This document shows positions 49,105-58,650 of a stretch of DNA of 64,000 nucleotides, one piece after another (position 1 is the stretch's first letter; every line of letters begins with the position of its first letter). The stretch spans positions 51,667 to 115,666 of the forward strand of contig NZ_JAMOLN010000004.1 of assembly GCF_024448165.1 (NCBI RefSeq). Direction: 5' to 3'. The notes below the pieces were generated by a model. It had not been told where the DNA came from. It was given only the letters and a program-made list of their open reading frames with translations, and made no database searches. The translations under genes and the position numbers were made by a program. This DNA is from Streptomyces longispororuber. Lineage in GTDB: Bacteria > Actinomycetota > Actinomycetes > Streptomycetales > Streptomycetaceae.

Positions 49105-50049
49105 ATGGAGAGAGACCAGCTGTCCCAGGTGTTCGACCTCATCGAGGTCCGCGGAGTGCTGTCCGGTGGCTTCGCCGCGCGTGGACCGTGGGTCTCGCGC
49201 GGGGAGCTGGGGACCACGTTCAAGTTCTTCGCGCTGGTGAGCGGGCGTGCACGGCTGACCACGGACGGCCTCGACGCGCCGATCGAGCTGGAGCCGGGCG
49301 ACGTCGCGGTCCTGAACAACCGGTCGTGGCTGGAACTCGAAGGCGGCACTGACACCGGCACCGGCGGTGGGCCGCGTCGTGAGATCCGGCCCGAGGAGGA
49401 CGCCCCCGCGATCGATCTCGCGGGAGTCGACTTCGACACCGACGACGTCCTGGTCGGCGGCCGGGTCGACCTGGACCCCGCGGGCCGGATGCTGCTGGCG
49501 CAGGCGCTCCCCCCGGTCGGCCACATCCGGGGGTCGGTCCGGGAGGCGGCCGGCCTGCGCGCCACCGTCCACCGGCTGTTCGACGAGGTCAGCGGCGGCC
49601 GGATCGGCGCGGAGTTCGCGATCCGCCAGCACGTCCAGCTCCTGGTCCTGGAGATGGTCCGCGCCTACGTCGGCCAGGCCGAACTGCCCCCGGGCTGGCT
49701 GCGGGTACTGACTGACGAACGGTTGCGGCCGGCCGTCGGCCTCATGCACGCCGATCCCGCGAGGGCCTGGCACCTGGACGAACTGGCCCGCGCCGCGGCC
49801 ATGTCCCGCACGTCGTTCGCCGAACGCTTCAGGGCCGTGGCGGGCGTCCCGCCGCTCACCTACCTCACGCGCTGGCGGATGCTGGTCGCGCAGCAGACGC
49901 TGCGCGACCAGGACGTGTCCGTCGGAGCCCTGGCGTCCCAGCTCGGGTACACCTCCGAGAGCGCCTTCAGCACCGCGTTCAAACGCCAGGTCGGCCAGTC
50001 GCCCCTGCGCTACCGGCAGGGGCAGCGGCTGCGTTCGGGTGCGGCGTAG
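49105..50049 (+). CDS. AraC-family transcriptional regulator
   Basis: The 314-residue protein has an N-terminal cupin-type sensor (AraC-binding-like, with ELEPGDVAVLNN) and a C-terminal double helix-turn-helix (about 215-310, with LARAAAMSRTSFAERFRAV and ASQLGYTSESAFSTAFKRQVG). The ATG at 49105 leaves a 73-bp divergent gap to SDR 3, so it likely regulates that gene and itself. The ligand is unknown. The final GYTSESAF segment matches the AraC signature well. Confidence 0.93.
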   Translation: MERDQLSQVFDLIEVRGVLSGGFAARGPWVSRGELGTTFKFFALVSGRARLTTDGLDAPIELEPGDVAVLNNRSWLELEGGTDTGTGGGPRREIRPEEDAPAIDLAGVDFDTDDVLVGGRVDLDPAGRMLLAQALPPVGHIRGSVREAAGLRATVHRLFDEVSGGRIGAEFAIRQHVQLLVLEMVRAYVGQAELPPGWLRVLTDERLRPAVGLMHADPARAWHLDELARAAAMSRTSFAERFRAVAGVPPLTYLTRWRMLVAQQTLRDQDVSVGALASQLGYTSESAFSTAFKRQVGQSPLRYRQGQRLRSGAA

Positions 50050-50104
50050 GAGGGCGCCGGTCCCGCCTCGACCGACGCCCGCCGGAGGCCACGAAGGGCA
50101 GGGG

Positions 50105-50872
50105 CTACGAGACGAAGCCCCGGGTCACGTGCGTGCCCGTTCCGGCGTTCTCCGCCTGGTAGTTGGACGTGCCGACACAGTCGCTGTACTCGTAGTTGGC
50201 TCTGGACGTGCCGCTCAGGCCGCCCGCGTCCGTGGAGGTCGGGCCGCCGAACACGGCGTCGGACCTGGGCATCTGCGCGCAGCTCGGGATCCCGGCGTAG
50301 TACTCGACGAAGCCGCCCTGCGAGCCCTGGAGCTTTCCGCTGCCCGACGGCAGGCGCCAGGAACCCAGGTGCACGGACGTGCCGGTGACCGAGTCCCGCG
50401 CCGTTCCCTTCCAGGTGTCGGTCCCGGACTGTTCGACCTTGATGTCGTACCGGTGGCCGTAGACCGCGTCGAAGTCGACCGCGCAGGTCACGCCGGGCCC
50501 GCCGTCGGCGCCCGCGTGGCAGAGCGGGTCGGTCGTGGTCGCGCCGTCGGTGAAGGTGGAGAACCGGGCCGAGAGCCGCTCGTGACCGCCGCTGTTCTCC
50601 CGGGGCTGGAGGCCGGTGTAGCCGAAGGCGTTCGCGAAGTCGAACTGCTGGGCGAAGTAGATCCCGCTCTGGTGCGCCGTCGCGGGGTTCACGGTGATGG
50701 GGAAGGTGATGTTGCTCATCCCGCCGGACGGGACGCCGGCGATCGACCATCCGATGGAGACGTTGCCGCCGCCCACGGACGCGGACGCGGCCTGGGGGGC
50801 GAGCGCGAGCAGACCTGCGGTCGCGCCGACGGTGGCCCAGCGGCGCAGAGTCGATCTGACGTGGTGTGACAT
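50105..50872 (-). CDS. Secreted DUF3472-like protein
   Basis: The 255-residue protein has a clear signal peptide (basic start, hydrophobic core to about residue 32, cleavage near ASA-SV). The mature part is beta-rich with QQFDFANAFGYTGLQPRE and SCAQMPRSDAVFG, resembling DUF3472 extracellular proteins of streptomycetes. Cysteines are few and could pair. Its substrate or role is unknown. It is convergent with the AraC gene. No close operon partner is evident. Confidence 0.75.
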   Translation of the reverse strand: MSHHVRSTLRRWATVGATAGLLALAPQAASASVGGGNVSIGWSIAGVPSGGMSNITFPITVNPATAHQSGIYFAQQFDFANAFGYTGLQPRENSGGHERLSARFSTFTDGATTTDPLCHAGADGGPGVTCAVDFDAVYGHRYDIKVEQSGTDTWKGTARDSVTGTSVHLGSWRLPSGSGKLQGSQGGFVEYYAGIPSCAQMPRSDAVFGGPTSTDAGGLSGTSRANYEYSDCVGTSNYQAENAGTGTHVTRGFVS

Positions 50873-51146
50873 GTGCCGTCCCTCTCTCGATGTGTGGGGC
50901 ATCAGGGGCTCGCGGGCCACCGCACCCGAGGGGCGCGACGGCCGCGAGGACGCACTGTCCGGAGAAGGAGGCACGTGTGTCGTGGGGGAGCTCGGCCCAC
51001 CCGCCTGCCCGTGCCGCCGTTCACCCGAGGGACGCACCGTGGCGGTCCCTCAGGGCTCCTTCCACACCGGTTGTACTCGCCCGTACCAGGTGGCTCCATG
51101 GACGAACGAGCAAGGGGACTTGGACTCTTCACCGGTACCGGTGATG

Positions 51147-52427
51147 TCAGACGACGGTGACCGGGTGACGCACCACGGCGTCGAACAGATAGCCCTGCGT
51201 GTTGTGCTGCGTGGCCGCCGGTTGCGTACGTCCCGTCGTGTCGGTCGCGCGGGCGAGGACGGTGGCCGGGCCGGGGGTGGTGGGACGCCAACTCGCGGAC
51301 CAGCGGACCCAGTCGGCGCGTCGCGGGGTGTCGTGGAGGCGGGCGCGCCGCCAGGTGTGACCGGCGTCCGTGCTGATCTCGACGCGGGCGATGGTGCCCG
51401 CGCCGGACCAGGAGCGGCCGGTGAGGCGGTGGCTGGTGTCGGCGGGAAGGCTTGCGTTCCACGGGAGTTCGAAGGCCGACTTGATCGTCTGCCGGGACAG
51501 CGGTGTGCTGCCCCCGGGCGGGTACGCGTCGCCGAACAGACGGTAGAAGTCGGTGTTCCAGGGCGAGAAGAGGGGCTCGGTGGAGACCTCGATGTCACCG
51601 ACCCACTTGATCGAGGCGATGCCGATCCAGGCCGGCACGATCAGCCGGACCGGGGCTCCGTGGTCGGGCGGCAGGGGCTCACCGTTCATCTCGTACGCGA
51701 GGATCACGTCGTCCAGCGCCTTCGCGACGGGCAACGGGCGCCGAACCCGCCCCAGGTTCATGCCGTCCGCGGTGACGTAGTCGGCGTCGAGACCGCGCGG
51801 CAGCACGTCCACCGCGTCGCGCCGCAGCCCCGCCAGCCGCAGCACGTCGGCCAGCCGCGCGCCGCGCCACCGGGCCGACCCGATGGCCCCCAGCGTCCAG
51901 GCCGTACCCGAGACGCTCTGCCCCTGCTGGCTGGTGAAGTAGCTGCGCCCGTTGCCCGCGCACTCGACGACGCAGGACCGGGTCACGGCGGGCAGACGCT
52001 TGAGATCGCCGAGGGAGAACTCCCGACCACCCCCCTCAAGCCCGCCACCCCACACCTTCAACGCCCAGTCCGCGGAATCGAGTTGAGGACTGGAGGTGTG
52101 ATTCCGGACGAAGAAGTGCGAGACGGGAGTGTGGTGCCCGCTGTCCGCGAGGGCCGCGAAGTTCGTCTCCGCGTTCGTGCCCCGCGCCGTGAACCACGCC
52201 TCGGGAAGCGGCTTGACGATCCCGGCCGCCGCCGTGGCCGCCGACGCACCCCGCGCGGCCGCCACCGGCAGCCCGGTCGCCAGCCCCGCGGCGGCGAGCA
52301 GCCGCATCACGTCACGCCGGGCCACCCCATCGGCACGGGCCCGCCCACTCAGCCACTGCCGCAGCCGCCGCCGATCGTAGGCCGCCTCGTCAACCACCGC
52401 TTCACGTACGTCCGTAGAGATCGTCAC
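51147..52427 (-). CDS. Sulfite oxidase-like molybdopterin oxidoreductase, Tat-exported
   Basis: The 426-residue protein has a twin-arginine signal (RRDVMRLL, Arg 37-38, then a hydrophobic stretch). The molybdopterin domain follows with ECAGNGR (C156, the expected Mo ligand), and a C-terminal dimerisation domain of the Mo-co type. The enzyme should work outside the membrane on sulfite or a related substrate. I chose GTG 52427: a TACACT -10 box on this strand (52439-52434) lies six bases upstream, so the transcript may be leaderless. An ATG at 52451 would add eight residues. No partner cytochrome gene is adjacent. Confidence 0.88.
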   Translation of the reverse strand: MTISTDVREAVVDEAAYDRRRLRQWLSGRARADGVARRDVMRLLAAAGLATGLPVAAARGASAATAAAGIVKPLPEAWFTARGTNAETNFAALADSGHHTPVSHFFVRNHTSSPQLDSADWALKVWGGGLEGGGREFSLGDLKRLPAVTRSCVVECAGNGRSYFTSQQGQSVSGTAWTLGAIGSARWRGARLADVLRLAGLRRDAVDVLPRGLDADYVTADGMNLGRVRRPLPVAKALDDVILAYEMNGEPLPPDHGAPVRLIVPAWIGIASIKWVGDIEVSTEPLFSPWNTDFYRLFGDAYPPGGSTPLSRQTIKSAFELPWNASLPADTSHRLTGRSWSGAGTIARVEISTDAGHTWRRARLHDTPRRADWVRWSASWRPTTPGPATVLARATDTTGRTQPAATQHNTQGYLFDAVVRHPVTVV

Positions 52428-52541
52428 GCGGCGAGTGTAGGAAGCCCACATCCTGCGGCCCAGGCCAACTCCGTTACCGCAATGCGGTGTTCACAACACG
52501 GGGTGCGGGTGCAGGACGTGGCTCTGCTGCCGAGACGAAGG

Positions 52542-53435
52542 TCAGGAACAGTCGGAGTGATACGCGAAAGGCCGGTCGGGGCAGCGCAGGCACTCGAAGA
52601 GGTAGATGCCGCCCATGTCCCCGAGCATCAGCCCCGGTGCGCACTGGATCCGTGAGCGCTCCTCGTAGGGCAGGTCCCAGATCGTGCCCGTGGCGGGGGT
52701 GTCCTCGACGGGGAGCCAGGTGCGCCAGCTCTCGCCGTCGAACTCCGCGGAGTTGATGGTGAGCAGGTGGTCCATGCGCTCGGCGCAGCTCGGGCACGTG
52801 GGCCAGTACGGGTCCTGCGTCCAGGTCGGGTAGCCGCCGACCTTGATTCCCTCCGACACGGAGAGGTGCGACCAGTAGGACCAGCCGGTCTCCTCCTCCA
52901 GCTCCTCGAACCTGTCCTCCAGCGCTTCCGCGACGTCGTCGGGCAGATCCCAGTTCGGGTAGTCGGTGACCCGTTCCGGATGCAGGACGCAGGGGTTCGG
53001 GAGGTAGTCGTCGTGGGTGTCGGTCGGGCGGGGCGGGGCGGCCGCCTCGACGTCGATCAGGGAACTGTCCCGCCAGAAGACCTCGGGGCGCGGCACGTAG
53101 CCGTGCTCGTGGTCGAACGGACACCACAGCACCTGCAGCAGATCCGTTCCGGCGGGGTACGGCAGCTCAGGCACGTCGGCGGCGAAGAGTTGAAGGACCG
53201 GGACCAGAGGGATCGGCCCTGGTCCCGACGGGGAGAGGGCCGTGCGCGGGTGGTCGTCGTCGCAGTGCGGCCACGGCTGCGGACCCGGCCACAGCAGCGG
53301 TCCACCGAGAGAGCTCTCCCGTATGCCGGGGTCACCGGCACGCGGATGCAGTCGGACGGCGTCCCGACGGTGAACACTCACCTCCGGGAACAGCGCCTCG
53401 ACGTCGAGAGGGCGTGACGGAGTGGTGCGAGCCAT
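52542..53435 (-). CDS. DUF1963/YwqG-like protein
   Basis: The 297-residue protein resembles YwqG-like proteins of unknown function in its GGPLLWP start region, VPVLQLFAADVPELPYP, a long acidic middle, and GDMGGIYLFECLRCPDRP near the end. CPSC and CLRC pairs could bind a metal. The ATG is at 53435. A terminator (53477-53527) separates it from the DUF4246 gene upstream, so it has its own promoter. Its role is unknown. Confidence 0.8.
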   Translation of the reverse strand: MARTTPSRPLDVEALFPEVSVHRRDAVRLHPRAGDPGIRESSLGGPLLWPGPQPWPHCDDDHPRTALSPSGPGPIPLVPVLQLFAADVPELPYPAGTDLLQVLWCPFDHEHGYVPRPEVFWRDSSLIDVEAAAPPRPTDTHDDYLPNPCVLHPERVTDYPNWDLPDDVAEALEDRFEELEEETGWSYWSHLSVSEGIKVGGYPTWTQDPYWPTCPSCAERMDHLLTINSAEFDGESWRTWLPVEDTPATGTIWDLPYEERSRIQCAPGLMLGDMGGIYLFECLRCPDRPFAYHSDCS

Positions 53436-53476
53436 CTGAAGTGCTCCTCATGGGGCGGGTGGACGGGAGGAGCCGC

Positions 53477-53527
53477 GGTACGTCCGAAGCTCCGCCACGT
53501 CACTTTCGGCGGAGCTTCAGACGTACC
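53477..53527 (-). terminator. Terminator after the DUF4246 gene
   Basis: Twenty-base arms match except for one C-A mismatch, with an 11-base loop. It lies 18 bp after the stop of the leftward DUF4246 gene. Confidence 0.82.
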
Positions 53528-53544
53528 CGCCCCAGTCAGTTCGG

Positions 53545-55053
53545 TCAGTGCTCGCAGAGCGAGAACTCCCGCTCGTAGAGCTGCTCGTTGTGCTCGGCGA
53601 CGAAGAACTTGCGTTCCCGCATGAGCTCCTCGCGGTAGCTCTTGGCCTGGTCGAGCGTCATGGTCGACGTGGCGGCCCAGGGCTGCTGCGGGGGCACGTC
53701 GGAGGTCGAGACGATCGTCTCCGACGGGTCGACCAGGAAGAACGCGAGGATCTTGCGATGCCCGGGGCGCGCGGGGTCCGCGAGACGGAACGGGCTGACG
53801 CGGTGCTGCAGGACGTTCGGGAACGCCAGGCAGCGGCCGGCGGGCGTCGAGGCCGACCCCAGCGTCTGGTTGAGGGCGTCCTCGTTCTCCAGGCCGTAGA
53901 CCTCACGCATGCCGTCGTCGTCGTTCTGCTCGTACTCCGGGTCGTCGAGCGCCGTCCGGAAGCTCAGCCGGCTCTCGGTGATGTTCTCGCTGTCCCAGTA
54001 GTAGATGCCGGTCGAGACGATCCGCTCGTTCAGCATGCCCTCGACGTGCCAGGAACCGCCCGGGTACTCGGGCCGCTCCGGGGTGAGGTGGATCGTGGCG
54101 AGTTTGGCGATGACCTGGAGACGGCGGCCGCGCAGATCGACCCGGGCGGAGTCCTCGGGCGCCTCGGGCGCGGTGAAGGCGGGGGCGTCCGGAACGACGG
54201 GGTGGCGGTTCTCCCGCCAGGCGTCGTAGGCGGTCTCCCACGCCTGGTAGGCCTCCTTGTAGGCCTCGTCGTCACCGTCGGCCGTCTTGCGCGGGTAGAC
54301 CGGCTCCGCGTCGTACCAACCGTAAGGATCGGTCTCGATCCGCAGGGGCCGCGGGTGGCGCAGATCGGTGAGGACGTTCTCCCACAGGGGACGCATGCGC
54401 GCGAACAACTCGGGCAGGACGGCGTTCAGGGCGCGGTGCTGCTCCGGGTGGACGTTGTTGACGTACGAGCGGAAGGCGACGTCGCCGTCGGCACGGACGT
54501 CGACGTCCGTGGGAAGCCACTGGAACTTCTCCGAGAACTCGTACTTCGAGTAGCGGTCCGTCGGATTCCGCCAGGCCCGCTCGGGCGCCCCGCTCACCCC
54601 GTTCACGAGGCAGAAGAGCGAGGGGTGCACCAGGTCCAGCACCTGGCCGTCCGACCCGGGGTGCCAGTCCTTCTCCGCGTCGGGCACCTCTTCCAGCACC
54701 CGGACGGCCTCCCGCAGCCGGGAGCGCAACTCCTCGTCGATCAACGTGTCCGACTGCCACACCCCGTCCACGGCGGACACCTCGATGCCGGTCCGGCCGT
54801 CCCGCAGCGCGGCGTAGTGCGCGAGTTCGGCGAGGACGTAACGCACCTGGGCCTCGGTGAGACCCTGGCCGATCGCTTCCTGCGTCCACCGGGCGACGAT
54901 GCCGGCGTCGTCCTTCTTGTCGAACCAGTCGGGCTTCGCACGGATGTGGGCACTGCACTGCATCATCTGCAGTTCCCGCAGCGTCCGGGGCGTCGCGAAC
55001 GATATGGAGCGGGAGGCGTGAAAGGGCAGCGGGAAAGCAGACAGGCCGGTCAA
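53545..55053 (-). CDS. DUF4246-family protein, possible Fe(II)/2-oxoglutarate-type oxygenase
   Basis: The 502-residue protein matches DUF4246, a family better known from fungi. The N-terminal TLRELQMMQ helix and the GGSWHVEGMLNERIVSTGIYY core are typical. The core HVE (His about 336, Glu 338), a distal His in LQHRVSPF (about 417) and the basic GHRKILAFFL strand have the order of an iron/2-oxoglutarate jelly-roll site; this assignment is inferred, not established. The start is TTG at 55053, supported by GAGGA and by N-terminal family similarity; an ATG at 54966 would cut conserved sequence. The product is unknown. Confidence 0.85.
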   Translation of the reverse strand: MTGLSAFPLPFHASRSISFATPRTLRELQMMQCSAHIRAKPDWFDKKDDAGIVARWTQEAIGQGLTEAQVRYVLAELAHYAALRDGRTGIEVSAVDGVWQSDTLIDEELRSRLREAVRVLEEVPDAEKDWHPGSDGQVLDLVHPSLFCLVNGVSGAPERAWRNPTDRYSKYEFSEKFQWLPTDVDVRADGDVAFRSYVNNVHPEQHRALNAVLPELFARMRPLWENVLTDLRHPRPLRIETDPYGWYDAEPVYPRKTADGDDEAYKEAYQAWETAYDAWRENRHPVVPDAPAFTAPEAPEDSARVDLRGRRLQVIAKLATIHLTPERPEYPGGSWHVEGMLNERIVSTGIYYWDSENITESRLSFRTALDDPEYEQNDDDGMREVYGLENEDALNQTLGSASTPAGRCLAFPNVLQHRVSPFRLADPARPGHRKILAFFLVDPSETIVSTSDVPPQQPWAATSTMTLDQAKSYREELMRERKFFVAEHNEQLYEREFSLCEH

Positions 55054-55232
55054 CTCGCTTGGTCCTCACAGTCGGGCGTGTGATCGACCGGAAGACTACT
55101 GGAGCACGACACGCCGTCCGTACCGGCCGTGCAGAGGCACCGGAACACCGGGGCGCAGCAGCAGCTCGCGTGCCGCCAACCGTGTTCGGTCCCGTCGAAA
55201 ACGGCGGGCCATTCGGCCGCTCACCGGGCAGG

Positions 55233-56759
55233 ATGCGCCCTGTGCACCATGTCCTGTGCGGTCTCGCCGACAACGCCGCCCTGCCGGCCGAGTTCGTCGA
55301 CCGGCTGATCGCCGTCGCGGACGAAGACGTCGCCGCGCACCTCGCCCGCCGCCCCGACCTCAGCCACGCCCAGGCGGTCGCGCTGGCGGCCCGGAGCGAG
55401 GGAAACGCCGTGCAGCTCGCCCACTTGGGCCGGTTGACGGCCGCCGACGTCGACCCCGCGACACAGCCGGACGCCGCGCTCGCCGTGCTCGACGAAGGCG
55501 CGGGCGACCCGGAGTGGACGAGGCTCCTCGCCACCGATCCGAACGTCGAGCGCCGGGAGAAGCTGGCAGCCTGCCCCGGGCTCCCGGCCGACGTCGTCGA
55601 CACGCTCGGCGCGGATCCCGACGTACGGGTCGTCGCCGAGCTCGCGCTGTGGGCCACGCCGGACCGGGCTGCGGGCCTCGCCCGGCACCCGCACGCCGAG
55701 GTCCGTCGCGCGCTCGCCGCCAACGAGGCGACGCCCCCGGCCGTCCTGGCCATGCTGATCACGGGCGAGGGCCTGCCGCCCGCACAGCGGTGCCTGGTCT
55801 GCGACCGGGAGGAGACACCGTTCGTCCACGACCGGAACTGCCCGCGGTTCGACTGCGACTTGCTGCCGGGCGCCTCCTGCGACGGCTCCCACGCGTCCAC
55901 CCTGCACGACCTCCGGCAGGCCGCACTGCGCAACCCGGCCACGCCCACCGCAGCCGTCGTCGGCTTCGCCGACCACCGCTCCGCCCTGCTGCGTTGGGCG
56001 CTCGCCACGCGCACCGACCTGCCCTCACAGGTGTACGCGCGACTCGCCGCGGATCCCACCCCCGGCGTCCGGGCCGACCTCGCCGAGAACCCCGCCGTCG
56101 ACGACACGCTGATCCGCGCCCTCGCAGGCGACCGTGACTCCGAGGTACGGCGCGCGCTCGCGCACCACCCGCACGTACCGCTCGACGTCCTCGTCGACCT
56201 GACCCGCACCACCAGGACCGGCCCCACCCTGCTGCCGCGGATCGCCACTGCATCCCCCACCGAGGTCGAGGAGTTGGCGCGGTCACCGCATCCCGCCCTG
56301 CGGATGCTCCTGGCCCAACGGCGCGACCTGCCGCCCGGGATCCGCGACGCGCTGGCCGCCGACCCCGACGCGAAGGTGGTCACGTCCGTCGCCGCGCACC
56401 CGGGCCTGTCCGAAGCGCAGTTGCGGGCCATGGTCGGCCGGCACGGGGTCCGCGTCGTCGCCCGGGTGGCGGCCAACCCGGACGCGTCTCCCGCACTGTT
56501 GGAGGACCTGGCCCGTCACGATCCCCCGGTACGGAAGGCGCTCCGGGCGGTCGCCCGGCACCCCAACGCCACCGGCTCGGCGCTGCGCGACTGCCTGCCC
56601 GACGAACAGGCGCGCCCCCTGGCCGCCGGCCACCCGGCCCTGCCGCCCCACCTCATCGAGGAGTTGCTGACGGACGCCGACTGGCAGGTGGTGGAAGCCG
56701 CGGCCGCGAACCCGTCACTGCCGCGTGCCGTGACGGCGGGCCTGTTGTCCCTGCCGTAG
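55233..56759 (+). CDS. LRV-type leucine-rich repeat variant protein with Cys-rich insert
   Basis: The 508-residue protein consists of about 20-24-residue helical repeats ending in patterns such as LAANEATPPAVLAMLITG and VAAHPGLSEAQLRAMVGR, typical of leucine-rich repeat variant proteins. A Cys-rich insert in the middle (CLVCDRE ... NCPRFDC) could bind an iron-sulfur cluster or zinc, as seen in LRV proteins. It is a likely scaffold for protein interaction. I chose ATG 55233; the frame is open further upstream without a better start. It is convergent with TetR 2. The partner is unknown. Confidence 0.82.
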   Translation: MRPVHHVLCGLADNAALPAEFVDRLIAVADEDVAAHLARRPDLSHAQAVALAARSEGNAVQLAHLGRLTAADVDPATQPDAALAVLDEGAGDPEWTRLLATDPNVERREKLAACPGLPADVVDTLGADPDVRVVAELALWATPDRAAGLARHPHAEVRRALAANEATPPAVLAMLITGEGLPPAQRCLVCDREETPFVHDRNCPRFDCDLLPGASCDGSHASTLHDLRQAALRNPATPTAAVVGFADHRSALLRWALATRTDLPSQVYARLAADPTPGVRADLAENPAVDDTLIRALAGDRDSEVRRALAHHPHVPLDVLVDLTRTTRTGPTLLPRIATASPTEVEELARSPHPALRMLLAQRRDLPPGIRDALAADPDAKVVTSVAAHPGLSEAQLRAMVGRHGVRVVARVAANPDASPALLEDLARHDPPVRKALRAVARHPNATGSALRDCLPDEQARPLAAGHPALPPHLIEELLTDADWQVVEAAAANPSLPRAVTAGLLSLP

Positions 56760-56779
56760 TCCCGGTTGTACCGCCCCGC

Positions 56780-57436
56780 TCATGCGGGCCGCGAGCGGAT
56801 GAGGCCGATCATGGCGTGGTAGAGCGCCGGGCGCGGCGGAGCCTCCGGCAGTGGTGTGACGGGTGCGTCCGGGGTGGCGTAGGCGCGCAGCATCTGTGCC
56901 ACGAGGCGACGCGAGGCGATCCCGGCCGCGGTTCCGGCCGCTCCGACGACGCCCGCGTTGGCCAGCAGCAGGACGGTCAGGTCGCGGTCGCTGAAATCCT
57001 CGCGCAGGCAACCGGCCTGCTGGGCACGGGAGATGAGCCCCAGCGCGCCGCGGGCCGCCGCGGCGCGTCGGGTCTCCACGACTCCGGCGGGGAACGTCAT
57101 CGTCAGGGCCTCTACGAAGGTCGGGTCCGCGGCCTGCAGGGCGCAGACGCACCGGACGTAGTCGGCGAATCCCTGCCACGGGTCCGGATCGTCCGAACAG
57201 GCCGTCACGAGGCGGTGATGGGCCTCCACACGGTCCAGGAACACGGCGTCGATGAGACGTTCCCTGGTGCCGAAGCGACGGAACAGGGTCGCGTTGCCGA
57301 CGCCTGCCTCGCGGGCGACGGCGGTCATGGAGACGCCGAGTCCCTCGCGGGAGACGAGACGGCGGGCCGCCGCCACGATGCGTTCGCGATTGCGCTCGGC
57401 GTCGGTCCGCAGCGGCGAGCACACCTTCTCGCTCAC
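56780..57436 (-). CDS. TetR-family regulator 2, coupled to flavohemoglobin
   Basis: The 218-residue protein has a TetR helix-turn-helix (about residues 15-60, with MTAVAREAGVGNATLFRRFG) and a helical ligand domain. Its GTG start overlaps the flavohemoglobin stop by four bases (GTGA), so translation is coupled. It may sense nitrosative or solvent stress or simply ride on the operon; the target is unknown. Codon use looks like its neighbours. Confidence 0.92.
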   Translation of the reverse strand: MSEKVCSPLRTDAERNRERIVAAARRLVSREGLGVSMTAVAREAGVGNATLFRRFGTRERLIDAVFLDRVEAHHRLVTACSDDPDPWQGFADYVRCVCALQAADPTFVEALTMTFPAGVVETRRAAAARGALGLISRAQQAGCLREDFSDRDLTVLLLANAGVVGAAGTAAGIASRRLVAQMLRAYATPDAPVTPLPEAPPRPALYHAMIGLIRSRPA

Positions 57437-58641
57437 TTGCTGAGCCAGAGGTCAGGGCCGAACACCTCGTAGTGGATGGACCTGGGGCTCAGCCCGTGGG
57501 CGAGCAGGTCGCCGCGGACGGCCTTCATGAAGGCCAGCGGCCCGCACAGGAACGCCGTGGTGTCGGGCGAGGGGGAGAGACGGGCGACGTCGGCCCAGCC
57601 CTCGTTGACGTGGTCCGCGGCGGCGTCGGGGTGGTCGGTGTCCTCGTACCAGACGTGCAGCGAGGCACGGGGGAGCCGGTCGACCAGCTCGACGAGTTCC
57701 AGGCGATGGGCGTGATCGGCGGGGGAGCGGTCCGCGTGGACGACGGTCACCGGCCGGTCGGGCGAGGTGGTGGCCAGGTGGTCCAGCATGGCCAGCATGG
57801 GGGTGACGCCGATGCCCGCCGAGGCGAGCAGCAGCGGGCCGTCGCCCTCGGGGAGCAGGAGGTCGCCGAAGGGGAGCGAGACCCGGAGGGTGTCGCCGGC
57901 CCTGGCGTGGGCGTGCAGCCAGGAGGAGACCTCGCCCTCGGGCACCCGGCCGTCGGCGGAGTACTCCCGCTTGACGGTGATGCGCCAGGTCTTGAGGCCG
58001 GGGGCCGAGGCGAGGCTGTACTGCCGTATCTGGTGTGCCCCGTCGGGCAGTTCGACCCGTACGCTGACGTACTGGCCGGGGACGAACGGCCCGGCCGGCG
58101 ACCCGTCGGCGCGGCGCAGGACGAGGGACACCGTGTCAGGGGTCTCCTCGTGGCGTTCGGCGACCTCCATGGTCTGCCAGACGTCACCGTCCTCGACCTG
58201 GGCCTGCGCGTACAGCCGGGCCTCCATGGCGATGAGGGCGTTGGCCATCAGCCAGTAGACCTCGTCCCAGGCGGAGGCCACCGCCGGGGTCACCGCGTCA
58301 CCGAGGACCTCTGCGACGGCTCCGAGGAGGTGGCGGGCGACCAGCGTGTACTGGTCGGAGGTGATGCCGAGGGAGGCGTGCTTGTTCGCGATGCGGCCCA
58401 GCACCGCGTCGGGGCGCTCGTCGGGGTGCTCCACGAGCGCGGTCGCGAACGCGGCGACGGCACCGGCGAGCGCCTCCTTCTGCGCGCCGCTGGCCTGGTT
58501 CGCCCGGTTGAACAAGTCGCTGAGCAGCTCGGGCCGTTCCTCGAACATGCGGCGGTAGAACAGCTCGGTGATGGTGCCGAGGTTGGCTCCCACGGCGGGG
58601 AGGGTGGTGCGGACGATCTGTGCGGACCGTTCGGACAGCAT
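57433..58641 (-). CDS. hmp: Flavohemoglobin (nitric oxide dioxygenase)
   Basis: The 402-residue protein is a complete flavohemoglobin: globin domain (1-140) with Tyr B10 (Y29), Gln near E7 (Q49) and proximal His H88 in NKHASLG; FAD domain with RQYSLAS; and NAD domain with GIGVTPMLAML. It converts NO plus O2 to nitrate with NAD(P)H in the cytoplasm. ATG 58641 has GGAG upstream; an ATG at 58671 would translate through the operator. TetR 2 follows with a 4-bp overlap. An imperfect inverted repeat upstream (58651-58675) looks like an NsrR site, so expression is probably NO-induced. Confidence 0.96.
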   Translation of the reverse strand: MLSERSAQIVRTTLPAVGANLGTITELFYRRMFEERPELLSDLFNRANQASGAQKEALAGAVAAFATALVEHPDERPDAVLGRIANKHASLGITSDQYTLVARHLLGAVAEVLGDAVTPAVASAWDEVYWLMANALIAMEARLYAQAQVEDGDVWQTMEVAERHEETPDTVSLVLRRADGSPAGPFVPGQYVSVRVELPDGAHQIRQYSLASAPGLKTWRITVKREYSADGRVPEGEVSSWLHAHARAGDTLRVSLPFGDLLLPEGDGPLLLASAGIGVTPMLAMLDHLATTSPDRPVTVVHADRSPADHAHRLELVELVDRLPRASLHVWYEDTDHPDAAADHVNEGWADVARLSPSPDTTAFLCGPLAFMKAVRGDLLAHGLSPRSIHYEVFGPDLWLSK

Positions 58642-58650
58642 GTCGACTCC

